A stretch of 64,000 nt of DNA from Streptomyces changanensis (lineage in GTDB: Bacteria; Actinomycetota; Actinomycetes; Streptomycetales; Streptomycetaceae). Under the pieces are notes generated by a model, which saw nothing but the letters and a program-made list of their open reading frames with translations, made no database searches and was not told the origin of the DNA. The stretch's first letter is position 1, and every line of letters begins with the position of its first letter. The DNA is taken from contig NZ_CP102332.1 of assembly GCF_024600715.1 (NCBI RefSeq), positions 4,402,001-4,466,000 of the forward strand, in the 5' to 3' direction. Below are positions 33,601 through 41,146 of this stretch, piece by piece. A program made the position numbers and the translations under genes.

Positions 33601-34436
33601 GCGCCCTACGGAACGACGCCGGCGGCCCCCAAGACGACATCCCGCCCCCGCGCGACGACATCCCGGCCCCCCGCCACGACGCCCCGGCACCCCGTGGCGA
33701 CACGGATCGGCTCGCACCCGAGGAGGCCCGCACCGTCGCCTCCTGGGACCGCGACCTCGACGCCCTCACCGGCGAGCTGCTGCGCGCCCGCAGCGCCACC
33801 AGGGACGTGCCGCTGCCCGCCTCGCTCTCCGCCTCGCAGCTGCTGCGCCTGGCGGCCGACCCCGACGCCTTCGCGGCGGAGCTGGCCCGGCCCATGCCGC
33901 GCCCGCCGCAGCCGGCGGCCCGCCGCGGCACGCGGTTCCACGCCTGGGTGGAGTCGCGCTTCGAGGCGCTGCCCCTGCCGCTGCTCGGCCCCGACGAGCT
34001 GCCCGGCGGCGAGGTCCACGCCGACGAGCCGGAGATCGTCGACGAGAGGGACCTGGCCGCCCTCAAGGAGGCGTTCGAGCGGACCGAGTACGCCCACCGC
34101 ACGCCGCACCGCGTCGAGGCGCCCTTCCAGCTCGCCCTGGCGGGGCGGGTCGTCCGCGGCCGCATCGACGCCGTCTACCACGACCCGGACTCCGGCACGT
34201 ACGAGATCGTCGACTGGAAGACCACCCGCCACCGCACCGGCGACCCGCTCCAACTGGCGGTCTACCGCCTCGCCTGGGCCGAGCAGCACGGACTGCCCCT
34301 CGACGCGGTCAGCGCCGCGTTCGTGTACGTCCGCACCGGCGAGGTCGTCCGCCCGGAGGGGCTGCCCGGCCGGGACGGGCTGGAGCGCGTCCTGATCGGT
34401 GGGACGGCAGACGGGACACCGCCCTCCGCCGGATAG
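30666..34436 (+). CDS. adnB: AdnB-like UvrD-family helicase-nuclease
   Basis: The 1256-residue partner of the preceding protein has Walker A AGAGSGKTTVMAA at about residue 38, the Walker B LLDEYQDTS at about 269, GDPCQAIYGWRGAS, and TAHKSKGLEWDVV in domain 2. Its C-terminal nuclease begins GTRFHAWVESRFE and has the catalytic EIVDWKTTRHR near residue 1180. It lacks the four-Cys Fe-S pattern of its partner. It is expected to be the leading motor and one of the two nucleases of AdnAB-type end resection. An Asp/Pro/Arg-rich disordered insert of about 190 residues (roughly 830-1020) precedes the nuclease. The gene is 247 bp from adnA. Confidence 0.9.
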   Translation: MTARITDPEQLKELLGIPFTPEQTACITAPPAPQVIVAGAGSGKTTVMAARVVWLVGTGQVAPEQVLGLTFTNKAAGELAERVRTALVRAGVTDPDVIDPDDPPGEPSISTYHAFAGRLLTDHGLRIGLEPTSRLLADATRYQLAARVLREAPGPYPALTRSFPTLVSDLLALDAELSEHLVPPEDLDAHDARLLTALEAVRLGNADLRKVPEAAAARRELLDLVVRYRAAKRERDLLDFGDQIALSARLALTRPEAGAQLRDEFRVVLLDEYQDTSVAQRLLLSGLFGGGTGHPVTAVGDPCQAIYGWRGASVANLDDFPEHFPYADGRPATRYALSENRRSGGRLLDLANGLAEPLRAMHEGVEALRPAPGAERDGVVRIALLPTQAEEIAWLADSIAHLVRTGKEPGEIAVLCRTATDFPEIQAALVARDVPVEVVGLSGLLHLPEVADLVAVCEVLQDPGANAALVRLLTGPRWRIGARDLALLGRRARLLVHRAADGDADPDERLAAAVEGVDPAEVISLADALDTFLDTGGHDDGLPFSAEARVRFARLAAELRDLRRSLADPLMDVLHRILATTGLEVELSASPHALAARRRETLSNFLDVAARFAAVDGEATLLAFLGFLRTAAQYEKGLDNALPGGENTVKVLTAHKSKGLEWDVVAVPGLVTGQFPSSRAREAWTAQPQVLPYTLRGDADTLPGIDTWNAASLRAFKDALRDHQHTEELRLGYVTFTRPRSILLGSAHWWGPSQKRRRGPSPFLHALYDHCAAGFGEIEAWAEEPDEDAENPALGAAADDHAWPLPLDPVSLARRRAAAETVLAYLEAPPDDDAREAAHAPDAAADDVPWWPDLDAPDDRGAPDDLDGPDGLDVPWPDDAPPPDDAPPPDDDPDVPGDASHTRGELPDGFPLPAHALPHQRTGRPGDTTRGPDARPGVPRGDAADPRDGAGDPRDDASDPRNEAGDPWNDAGNLRDDAGALRNDAGGPQDDIPPPRDDIPAPRHDAPAPRGDTDRLAPEEARTVASWDRDLDALTGELLRARSATRDVPLPASLSASQLLRLAADPDAFAAELARPMPRPPQPAARRGTRFHAWVESRFEALPLPLLGPDELPGGEVHADEPEIVDERDLAALKEAFERTEYAHRTPHRVEAPFQLALAGRVVRGRIDAVYHDPDSGTYEIVDWKTTRHRTGDPLQLAVYRLAWAEQHGLPLDAVSAAFVYVRTGEVVRPEGLPGRDGLERVLIGGTADGTPPSAG
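33160..33720. repeat. low-complexity Asp/Pro/Gly-rich coding region in adnB
   Basis: Repeats of the type D-P-R-D/N-D/E-A-G/S (DPRDGAGDPRDDASDPRNE) and PDDAPPPDDAPPPDDD form a long acidic linker between the helicase and nuclease domains. Confidence 0.85.
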
Positions 34437-34439
34437 GCT
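34434..34439 (+). promoter_or_regulatory. candidate -10 box of a leaderless promoter (dipeptidase)
   Basis: TAGGCT contains the adnB stop codon TAG and ends 7 nt before the ATG at 34447. There is no ribosome site, so a leaderless mRNA is likely. Confidence 0.5.
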
Positions 34440-34446
34440 CAGCAGT

Positions 34447-35853
34447 ATGAGCGACACCCCGGACAGCGCCGTCCAGACCGTACGGAAGTACGTGGAGCAG
34501 CACCGCGACGCCTTCCTCGACGACCTCGCCGAGTGGCTGCGCATCCCTTCCGTCTCGGCCCAGCCGGAGCACGCCCCCGACGTGCGGCACAGCGCCGAAT
34601 GGCTCGCCGCCAAGCTCCAGGAGACGGGGTTCCCGGTCGCCGAGGTCTGGGAGACGGACGGCGCCCCCGCGGTCTTCGCGGAGTGGCCCTCCGGCGACCC
34701 CGACGCCCCCACCGTCCTCGTCTACGGCCACCACGACGTGCAGCCCGCCGCCCGCGAGGACGGCTGGCACACCGAGCCCTTCGAGCCGGTCGTCCGCGAC
34801 GGGCGGCTCCACGCGCGCGGGGCGGCCGACGACAAGGGGCAGGTGTTCTTCCACACTCTCGGCGTCCTCGCCCACCTGGACCTGACCGGCCGCACCGCCC
34901 CCGCCGTCAACCTCAAGATGCTCGTCGAAGGCGAGGAGGAATCCGGCTCCCCGCACTTCCGCGCCCTGGTCGAGCACCACCGCGACCGTCTCGCCGCCGA
35001 CGCCGTGGTCGTCTCCGACACCGGCATGTGGAACGAGACGACGCCCACCGTCTGCACCGGCATGCGCGGCCTCGCCGAGTGCGAGATCGAGCTGCACGGC
35101 CCGGACCAGGACATCCACTCCGGCTCCTTCGGCGGCGCCGTGCCGAACCCGGCCACCGTCGCCGCCCGCCTGGTCGCCGCCCTCCACGACGACGACGAGC
35201 GCGTGACCGTCCCCGGCTTCTACGACGGTGTCGTCGAGCTCGACGACAGGGAGCGGGAACTCATCGCCGAGCTGCCGTTCGACGAGGCGGCGTGGCTGGC
35301 CACGGCCCGCTCCCACGGCACCCTCGGCGAGGCGGGCTACTCCACCCTGGAACGCGTCTGGGCCCGCCCGACCGCCGAGGTCAACGGCATCGGCGGCGGC
35401 TACCAGGGCCCCGGCGGCAAGACGATCATCCCCTCGTCCGCCCAGCTGAAGCTGACCTTCCGGCTCGTCGCCGGACAGGACCCGGACCGGATCGAGCAAG
35501 CGGTCCACGACTGGGTCGCCGCCCGCGTCCCGGCCGGCGTCCGCCACCGGATCACCTTCGGCGCCGCCACCCGCCCCTGCCTGACGCCGCTCGACCACCC
35601 GGCCCTGCGGGCCGTCGCCCGCTCCATGAGCCGCGCCTTCGACGGGGCGAAGATCCGCTACACCCGTGAGGGCGGCTCCGGCCCCGCCGCCGACCTCCAG
35701 GACGTGCTGGCCGCGCCGGTCCTCTTCCTCGGCATCTCCGTGCCGTCCGACGGCTGGCACGCGCCGAACGAGAAGGTCGAGCTGGACCTCCTCCTCAAGG
35801 GCGTGGAGACGACCGCCCATCTGTGGGGCGAGCTGTCCACCGCACTCCGCTGA
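34447..35853 (+). CDS. M20 family dipeptidase/metallopeptidase
   Basis: The 468-residue Zn peptidase carries the M20 metal-site motifs. YGHHDVQP holds the first His and Asp. GRLHARGAADDKGQ contains the bridging Asp. LVEGEEESGS holds the catalytic Glu pair, and VSDTGM another ligand. The final His lies in SDGWHAPNEKVELD. It matches the CNDP/dipeptidase subfamily in length. It is cytoplasmic (no signal) and probably hydrolyses dipeptides or N-acyl amino acids. It begins 10 bp after adnB but appears to have its own promoter. nudC follows after 50 bp. Confidence 0.92.
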   Translation: MSDTPDSAVQTVRKYVEQHRDAFLDDLAEWLRIPSVSAQPEHAPDVRHSAEWLAAKLQETGFPVAEVWETDGAPAVFAEWPSGDPDAPTVLVYGHHDVQPAAREDGWHTEPFEPVVRDGRLHARGAADDKGQVFFHTLGVLAHLDLTGRTAPAVNLKMLVEGEEESGSPHFRALVEHHRDRLAADAVVVSDTGMWNETTPTVCTGMRGLAECEIELHGPDQDIHSGSFGGAVPNPATVAARLVAALHDDDERVTVPGFYDGVVELDDRERELIAELPFDEAAWLATARSHGTLGEAGYSTLERVWARPTAEVNGIGGGYQGPGGKTIIPSSAQLKLTFRLVAGQDPDRIEQAVHDWVAARVPAGVRHRITFGAATRPCLTPLDHPALRAVARSMSRAFDGAKIRYTREGGSGPAADLQDVLAAPVLFLGISVPSDGWHAPNEKVELDLLLKGVETTAHLWGELSTALR

Positions 35854-35903
35854 AGACCACGCCTGACAGACACCCATCAGACCCGGGGGAGTTGGAAGCA
35901 TCA

Positions 35904-36854
35904 GTGAGCACCATCAGCAACGAGGCCGGTCACCGTCCGATCGGCTTCACCGCCCCGAGCGGTATCGACCGCGCCGCCCACCACCGCCTCGACGAGGCGT
36001 GGCTCGCGGCGGCGTGGAGCCACCCGACCACGCGCGTGTTCGTGGTTTCCGGCGGGCAGGTGCTGGTCGACGACACCCCCGACGGCCGGACCGAACTGGT
36101 CATGACGCCGGCCTTCGAGGCGCCGCTGACGGAGACCCACCGCTACTTCCTCGGCACCGACACCGACGGAGTCAGCTACTTCGCCCTGCAGAAGGACGCG
36201 CTGCCCGGCCGGATGGACCAGTCGGCACGCCCCGCCGGGCTCCGCGAAGCCGGGCTCCTGCTCGACGGGCGCGACGCCGCCCTGATGGTGCACGCCGTCG
36301 CCCTGGAGAACTGGCAGCGCCTCCACCGCTTCTGTTCCCGCTGTGGCGAGCGCACCGTGATCGCCGCTGCCGGCCACATCCGCCGCTGCCCCGCCTGCGG
36401 CGCCGAGCACTACCCGCGCACCGATCCGGCCGTGATCATGCTGGTGACGGACGAGCAGGACCGCGCGCTGCTCGGCCGCCAGGTGCACTGGCCGGAGGGC
36501 CGCTTCTCGACGCTCGCCGGTTTCGTCGAGCCCGGCGAGTCGATCGAGCAGTCCGTCGTGCGCGAGGTCTTCGAGGAGGCCGGCGTCACCGTCGGCACGG
36601 TCGAGTACGTCGCCAGCCAGCCCTGGCCCTTCCCGTCCAGCCTCATGCTGGGCTTCCTGGCCCGCGCCACGTCCTGCGAGATCGACGTCGACGGCGACGA
36701 GATCGAGGAGGCCCGCTGGTTCTCCCGCGAGGAGCTCACCGCCGCCTTCGCCTCCGGAGAGGTCCTGCCGCCGTTCGGCGTCTCGATCGCGTCGCACCTC
36801 ATCGAGCTCTGGTACGGCAGACCGCTGCCGAAGCCGGGCGCGGCCGCACTCTGA
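35904..36854 (+). CDS. nudC: NAD(+)/NADH diphosphatase NudC
   Basis: The 316-residue protein has the NudC layout. An N-terminal beta domain is followed by a Zn ribbon (FCSRCGERT ... RCPACGAEHYPRTDP) and a perfect Nudix box GFVEPGESIEQSVVREVFEEAGV. The NADH-specific SQPWPFP motif comes after it. It splits NAD(H) into NMN(H) and AMP and, in E. coli, removes NAD caps from RNA. GTG at 35904 is preceded by GGGGGAGTTGG. The same gene lies next to mycoredoxin and uvrD2 in mycobacteria. Confidence 0.95.
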   Translation: MSTISNEAGHRPIGFTAPSGIDRAAHHRLDEAWLAAAWSHPTTRVFVVSGGQVLVDDTPDGRTELVMTPAFEAPLTETHRYFLGTDTDGVSYFALQKDALPGRMDQSARPAGLREAGLLLDGRDAALMVHAVALENWQRLHRFCSRCGERTVIAAAGHIRRCPACGAEHYPRTDPAVIMLVTDEQDRALLGRQVHWPEGRFSTLAGFVEPGESIEQSVVREVFEEAGVTVGTVEYVASQPWPFPSSLMLGFLARATSCEIDVDGDEIEEARWFSREELTAAFASGEVLPPFGVSIASHLIELWYGRPLPKPGAAAL

Positions 36855-36998
36855 ACCCGCCCCGGAGAGGCGGCCGCCGGCCGGGTGCTGCCGAAGCGGG
36901 GCTCCCGGCCGGGCCGGCCGAGCCCCCCGGCTCACCCGCCGTGTCCCGGCCGGGCCCGCCGGGCCCCGGCCGGGGCTCCGCCCCGCGATCAGGAACGC

Positions 36999-37032
36999 GG
37001 ACGCCCCCGCCGGTCGGTCGGCGGGGGCGTCC
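36999..37032. terminator. bidirectional terminator between nudC and mycoredoxin
   Basis: A perfect 13-bp stem (ggacgcccccgcc and its complement) with an 8-nt loop lies between the convergent stops of nudC and the mycoredoxin gene. Confidence 0.75.
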
Positions 37033-37059
37033 TGTCTGCGGGGGAGCGGCGCGGTGGCG

Positions 37060-37317
37060 TCAGCCGGCCAGCGCCTGCTGGACCTGCTTCAGGCTCGGGT
37101 TCGTCATGACGACGTCCTCGCCGCCGCCGTTCGGCGCCACGAGCACGGTCGGGACCGTCTGGTTGCCGTTGTTGACCTTCTCCACGAACGCGGCGGACTC
37201 CGGGTCCAGCTCGATGTTGATCTCCGTGTAGGCGATGCCCTCGCGGTCCATCTGGCTCTTCAGCCGCCGGCAGTAGCCGCACCAGGTGGTGCTGTACATC
37301 GTCACAGAACCCTGCAT
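37060..37317 (-). CDS. mrx1: mycoredoxin (glutaredoxin-like)
   Basis: The 85-residue thioredoxin-fold protein has the active site TTWCGYCRRLK near residue 10, the cis-Pro loop TVPTVLV and a C-terminal GGGEDVVMTNPS segment. CGYC and the small size match mycoredoxin-1, which uses mycothiol instead of glutathione to reduce S-mycothiolated proteins. Actinobacteria make mycothiol, so this assignment fits. It is cytoplasmic. It is transcribed divergently from uvrD2, with 153 bp between the starts, a neighbourhood also found in M. tuberculosis. Confidence 0.92.
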   Translation of the reverse strand: MQGSVTMYSTTWCGYCRRLKSQMDREGIAYTEINIELDPESAAFVEKVNNGNQTVPTVLVAPNGGGEDVVMTNPSLKQVQQALAG

Positions 37318-37470
37318 CGTCTCTTCCGCTCCTCGAATCGCTGGAGTGCGTGATCGCACTGGGGAGAACGTACGGGGACCGGCCGGGCATTCCCACCTCC
37401 GGTATGACCGGCGTCGCACCCCTGTGGACGACCGAGCCGTCCCCCTCCACCGACCTGGCAGCATGGCAGG

Positions 37471-39651
37471 GTGACACCAGCGACGCACTCCACCCTCTTC
37501 CCGCAGGTACCGGACTCGGCCGACGCGGTGCTCGACGGGCTCGACCCGGAGCAGCGCGAGGTCGCGACGGCCCTGCACGGACCGGTGTGCGTCCTCGCCG
37601 GCGCGGGCACGGGCAAGACCCGGGCCATCACCCACCGCATCGCGTACGGCGTCCGCGCGGGCATCCTCCAGCCCTCCGGCGTGCTGGCCGTCACGTTCAC
37701 CAACCGCGCCGCCGGGGAGATGCGCGGCCGGCTGCGGCAGCTCGGCGCCGGCGGCGTCCAGGCCCGCACGTTCCACTCGGCGGCCCTCCGCCAGCTCCAG
37801 TACTTCTGGCCGAAAGCCGTCGGCGGCGACCTGCCCCGGCTCATCGACCGCAAGGCCCAGCTCGTCGCCGACGCCGCCACCCGCTGCCGCGTCCGCCTCG
37901 ACCGCTCCGAGCTGCGCGACGTCACCTCGGAGATCGAGTGGGCGAAGGTCACCCAGACCGTCCCCGCCGACTATCCGGCGGCCGTCGCCAAGACCCAGCG
38001 CACGGCCCCCCGCGACCCGGCCGAAACCAGCCAGATCTACGCCATGTACGAGCAGCTGAAGCGGGAGCGCGACGTCCTCGACTTCGAGGACGTCCTGCTG
38101 CTCACGGTCGGCATCCTCCAGGACCGCCACGACATCGCCGACCAGGTCCGCCGCCAGTACCAGCACTTCGTCGTCGACGAGTACCAGGACGTCTCCCCGC
38201 TCCAGCAGCGCCTCCTCGACCTGTGGCTCGGCGACCGCGACAGCCTCTGCGTCGTCGGCGACGCCAGCCAGACGATCTACTCCTTCACCGGCGCCACCCC
38301 CGACTACCTGCTCGACTTCCGCACCCGCCACCCGCAGGCGACGGTCGTCCGACTCGTCCGCGACTACCGCTCCACCCCCCAGGTCGTCCATCTGGCCAAC
38401 GGCCTCCTCGCCCAGGCGTCCGGCCGCGCCGCCGACCACCGGCTGGAACTGGTCTCGCAGCGCGCGCCCGGCCCCGAGCCCGTCTACGCGGAGTACGGCG
38501 ACGAGCCGACCGAGGCCGAGGGCACCGCCCGCCGCATCCGCGACCTGATCGCCTCCGGCGTCCCGGCCGGAGAGATCGCCGTCCTGTACCGGATCAACGC
38601 CCAGTCCGAGGTCTACGAGCAGGCCCTCGCCGACGCCGGCGTGCCGTACCAGCTGCGCGGCGCCGAGCGCTTCTTCGAGCGGCAGGAGGTGCGGGAGGCG
38701 GGGGCCGCCCTGCGCAGCGCGGCCCGCTTCGGCGCGAACGACCCGCTCCTCGACGACGTCGTCGACCTGCCCTCGCAGGTCCGTGCCGTCCTGTCGACCA
38801 AGGGCTGGACGACGGAGCCGCCCGCGGGGTCCGGGGCCGTCCGGGACCGCTGGGAGTCGCTCGCCGCGCTCGTCCGCCTCGCCGAGGACCTCGCCCGTGC
38901 CCGCCCGGACGCCACCCTCGCCGACCTCGTCACCGAGCTGGACGAGCGGGCGGCCGCCCAGCACGCCCCCACCGTCCAAGGTGTGACGCTGGCCTCCCTC
39001 CACGCGGCGAAGGGCCTCGAATGGGACGCCGTCTTCCTCGTCGGCCTCACCGAGGGCATGCTCCCCATCACGTACGCGAGGACGGACGAGCAGATCGAGG
39101 AGGAGCGGCGCCTGCTCTACGTCGGTGTGACGCGCGCCCGCCGTCACCTGAGCCTGTCCTGGGCGCTGTCCCGCTCGCCCGGCGGCCGGGCCCACCGCGA
39201 GCCGTCCCGGTTCCTGAAGGGGCTGCGCCCCGGCAGCGCAGGGCAGACCATCCGCGCGACGCACGCGGGTGGTGTCGACCGGGCACCCGCCGCGGGCGCC
39301 CGGACCCGGCGTGTCCGCGGCCCGGTGCGGTGCCGGGTGTGCGGCACGACGCTGACGATCGCCGGCGAGATGAAGCTGATGCGCTGCGAGGACTGCCCCT
39401 CGGAGATGGACGAGGGCCTGTACGAGCGGCTGCTCGCCTGGCGCGCCCGGCAGGCGAGGCGCGCCGGCCAGCCCGACTACTGCGTCTTCACGGAGAAGAC
39501 GCTCATCGCCATCGCCGAGACGGTCCCGTCCACCGACGGCGAGCTCGCCGCCATCCCCGGTGTCGGCATCCGCAAGCTCAATCGTTTCGGCGCCGACGTC
39601 CTGGCCATCTGCGCAGGTCAAGACGTCGGTGTGGACGACGCCGAAGACTGA
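37471..39651 (+). CDS. uvrD2: ATP-dependent DNA helicase UvrD2
   Basis: The 726-residue SF1 helicase has Walker A AGAGTGKTRA at about residue 43, the DEYQD box in VVDEYQDVSPLQ, VGDASQTIYSFTGA, and SLHAAKGLEWDAVF. The C-terminal part has the tetracysteine element (CRVCGTTLTIAGEM ... CEDC) and an HRDC domain (TVPSTDGELAAIPGVGIRKL). Helicase, tetracysteine and HRDC together are diagnostic of actinobacterial UvrD2, a 3'-5' DNA translocase needed for genome maintenance and essential in mycobacteria. GTG at 37471 starts the conserved region. The wblC promoter begins 14 bp after its stop. Confidence 0.95.
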   Translation: MTPATHSTLFPQVPDSADAVLDGLDPEQREVATALHGPVCVLAGAGTGKTRAITHRIAYGVRAGILQPSGVLAVTFTNRAAGEMRGRLRQLGAGGVQARTFHSAALRQLQYFWPKAVGGDLPRLIDRKAQLVADAATRCRVRLDRSELRDVTSEIEWAKVTQTVPADYPAAVAKTQRTAPRDPAETSQIYAMYEQLKRERDVLDFEDVLLLTVGILQDRHDIADQVRRQYQHFVVDEYQDVSPLQQRLLDLWLGDRDSLCVVGDASQTIYSFTGATPDYLLDFRTRHPQATVVRLVRDYRSTPQVVHLANGLLAQASGRAADHRLELVSQRAPGPEPVYAEYGDEPTEAEGTARRIRDLIASGVPAGEIAVLYRINAQSEVYEQALADAGVPYQLRGAERFFERQEVREAGAALRSAARFGANDPLLDDVVDLPSQVRAVLSTKGWTTEPPAGSGAVRDRWESLAALVRLAEDLARARPDATLADLVTELDERAAAQHAPTVQGVTLASLHAAKGLEWDAVFLVGLTEGMLPITYARTDEQIEEERRLLYVGVTRARRHLSLSWALSRSPGGRAHREPSRFLKGLRPGSAGQTIRATHAGGVDRAPAAGARTRRVRGPVRCRVCGTTLTIAGEMKLMRCEDCPSEMDEGLYERLLAWRARQARRAGQPDYCVFTEKTLIAIAETVPSTDGELAAIPGVGIRKLNRFGADVLAICAGQDVGVDDAED

Positions 39652-39665
39652 TCGCAACTCGTCGC

Positions 39666-39704
39666 AAAAATAGTTTGCGCCCGCCCCGGAGATCCCCATA
39701 GGTT
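39666..39704 (+). promoter_or_regulatory. wblC promoter with AT-hook target
   Basis: AT-rich AAAAATA (39666-39672) lies 2 nt upstream of a -35 hexamer TTGCGC (39675-39680). An 18-bp spacer and a -10 TAGGTT (39699-39704) follow. An AT-rich element abutting the -35 is the known WhiB7/WblC target, bound by its AT-hook while the WhiB domain contacts the principal sigma factor. The element therefore marks an autoregulated promoter. Transcription should start near 39711, giving a leader of about 627 nt. Confidence 0.78.
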
Positions 39705-39823
39705 CTTAACCACGCGAACAGCGGCTTCCTTGAAGCCCTGTCCTCGTGCTGTACTTATCCGAATACGCGTGGGGTCGGCTCCGGCCGATCCCCCCCCGAG
39801 ACGCCGAGAGGAGGCGATTTCCA

Positions 39824-40168
39824 GTGATCAGCATCAAGACCCGCAACGTCAGCACCGCCAAAATGACCGATTGCTCGGTCGTCGCCTCCGCCTGCTCGCT
39901 CGGCCTCTCCGGTTCGGCGTTCCCTGGCACCGGTCTGCGTGGTCTCCGGGCCGCCCGTCCGTCGTCCTCCCTGTCGGCTCTCCCCGTCATCGAGGTCTTT
40001 GCGGCCAATGAGCGACCGACCAAGGCACTGGAAGCAGGAGTAGCAGCGGCGCAGGCCCCGGCCTATGCCCTTGCGGCGACCGGTGCCGACCTGACGGAGC
40101 AGACGCAGCAGCAGCACCACACGATGTGGGCCTTCCGTGGGCTCGAACCCTGGAGTGATCCAGCCTGA
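39824..40168 (+). CDS. wblC upstream ORF (114 codons)
   Basis: GTG at 39824 follows a strong GAGAGGAGG ribosome site (about 39806-39814) and opens a 114-codon frame in the wblC leader. The peptide begins ISIKTRNVSTAKMTDCSVVA and ends QQQHHTMWAFRGLEPWSDPA, with no recognised domain. Its stop lies 23 nt before the terminator hairpin at 40192. Upstream ORFs that sense ribosome stalling are known for whiB7/wblC leaders, and this frame is the natural candidate. Its length is greater than a minimal leader peptide needs, so a shorter internal start such as ATG 39863 may also be used. Confidence 0.6.
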   Translation: MISIKTRNVSTAKMTDCSVVASACSLGLSGSAFPGTGLRGLRAARPSSSLSALPVIEVFAANERPTKALEAGVAAAQAPAYALAATGADLTEQTQQQHHTMWAFRGLEPWSDPA

Positions 40169-40191
40169 TCCAGCATCAGGCCGGCGCCTTC

Positions 40192-40234
40192 AGGGCCGCG
40201 GAACCCCACCCGGGATCCGCGGCCCTTCTGTTTT
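40192..40234 (+). terminator. wblC leader attenuator (intrinsic terminator)
   Basis: Perfect 11-bp GC-rich arms (40192-40202 agggccgcgga; 40216-40226 tccgcggccct) with a 13-nt loop are followed immediately by TCTGTTTT. This is the only hairpin I found in the window with a clear T tract. It lies between the upstream ORF and wblC, so it should stop most transcripts unless translation of the leader is disturbed. Confidence 0.82.
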
Positions 40235-40337
40235 GCCCGAACGGGCGGACCAGTACGAAGGGGCCTCGGGACCAGCAGAACCCGGTACCAGCCCACCGGC
40301 ACACCCGCCGGACCGACAGACGAGGAAACACACCACC

Positions 40338-40706
40338 GTGCATCTCGAAGCGCACGCCCCGTCCGTACCGCCTTCCGACACGATCTCCCCGCCCGGCCTC
40401 ATGAAGGACCACGACGTGACCGCCCTCACTGCGCTCACCGCGCTCGACGACGCCATCGAGAACCTCGGCGTGCCCGTACCGTGCCGCTCCTACGACCCGG
40501 AGGTCTTCTTCGCCGAGTCGCCGGCGGACGTCGAGTACGCCAAGTCCCTCTGCCGCACCTGCCCGCTCATGACCGCCTGCCTCGCGGGTGCGAAGGAGCG
40601 GCGCGAGCCGTGGGGCGTCTGGGGCGGTGAGCTCTTCGTCCAGGGCGTGGTGGTCGCCCGCAAGCGGCCGCGTGGCCGCCCGCGCAAGAACCCGGTCACG
40701 GCATGA
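40338..40706 (+). CDS. wblC: WhiB-like transcription factor WblC/WhiB7
   Basis: The 122-residue regulator has the four-Cys Fe-S motif (VPCRSYDPEVFF, then CRTCPLMTAC), the WhiB signature GVWGGE and a C-terminal AT-hook RGRPRKN. AT-hook plus WhiB domain identifies WblC, the orthologue of mycobacterial WhiB7. It binds the principal sigma factor and activates intrinsic resistance genes when translation-inhibiting antibiotics are present. GTG at 40338 with GAGGA about 12 nt upstream gives the conserved N-terminus HLEAHAPSVPP. Expression is likely controlled by autoactivation and the leader attenuator. The next gene overlaps its stop by 4 bp. Confidence 0.96.
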   Translation: MHLEAHAPSVPPSDTISPPGLMKDHDVTALTALTALDDAIENLGVPVPCRSYDPEVFFAESPADVEYAKSLCRTCPLMTACLAGAKERREPWGVWGGELFVQGVVVARKRPRGRPRKNPVTA

Positions 40707-41029
40707 ACACCGGCACCGGAACGATCGACCGCCCCCTCACGCACGAACCCCAGAAGCAGGCCCCGATGACCTCTTCCACCAACGAGCCCCTGGGCTCCGC
40801 GACTTCTGACGTCACCACCCTCGGTGCGCACGCCGCGCGCCAGAACAGGACCCGAGAAATGCAACTCATCCCAGAAGCCCTGGCACGTGCGCATATGCAC
40901 GAGCGCCTCCGGGAAGCCGACGAGCAACGGGCCGGCGCCCGCCTGATCACGGCCCGGCGGATGCAGCGGCGCGCGGAGCGTGCCTCGCTCCGCGCGCGCC
41001 GCGCGCTGGCCATGGCGGTCATGCAGTAG
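40703..41029 (+). CDS. basic helical hypothetical protein coupled to wblC
   Basis: The 108-residue product starts at an ATGA overlap with the wblC stop. Its C-terminal half is rich in Arg and Ala and predicted helical (HERLREADEQRAGARLITARRMQRRAERASLRARRAL), suggesting nucleic-acid or membrane-surface contact. The first 55 residues are Thr/Ser-rich. An internal start such as ATG 40766 is possible. No known family. Co-translation with wblC suggests it is induced under the same antibiotic stress. A terminator follows. Confidence 0.6.
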   Translation: MNTGTGTIDRPLTHEPQKQAPMTSSTNEPLGSATSDVTTLGAHAARQNRTREMQLIPEALARAHMHERLREADEQRAGARLITARRMQRRAERASLRARRALAMAVMQ

Positions 41030-41069
41030 CCGACCGGCCGCGGCACCCGATCATCACCACAGCCCATCC

Positions 41070-41102
41070 CGTGGGGGCCGGTCTCACCGACCGGCCCCCA
41101 CG
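41070..41102 (+). terminator. terminator of the wblC operon
   Basis: A perfect 14-bp stem (41070-41083 with 41089-41102) and a 5-nt loop lie 40 bp past the stop of the gene coupled to wblC. Confidence 0.8.
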
Positions 41103-41146
41103 GTGCGTTCGCCCCGGGATCCGGCGGCCGGTGGGGTCATCGTCTC

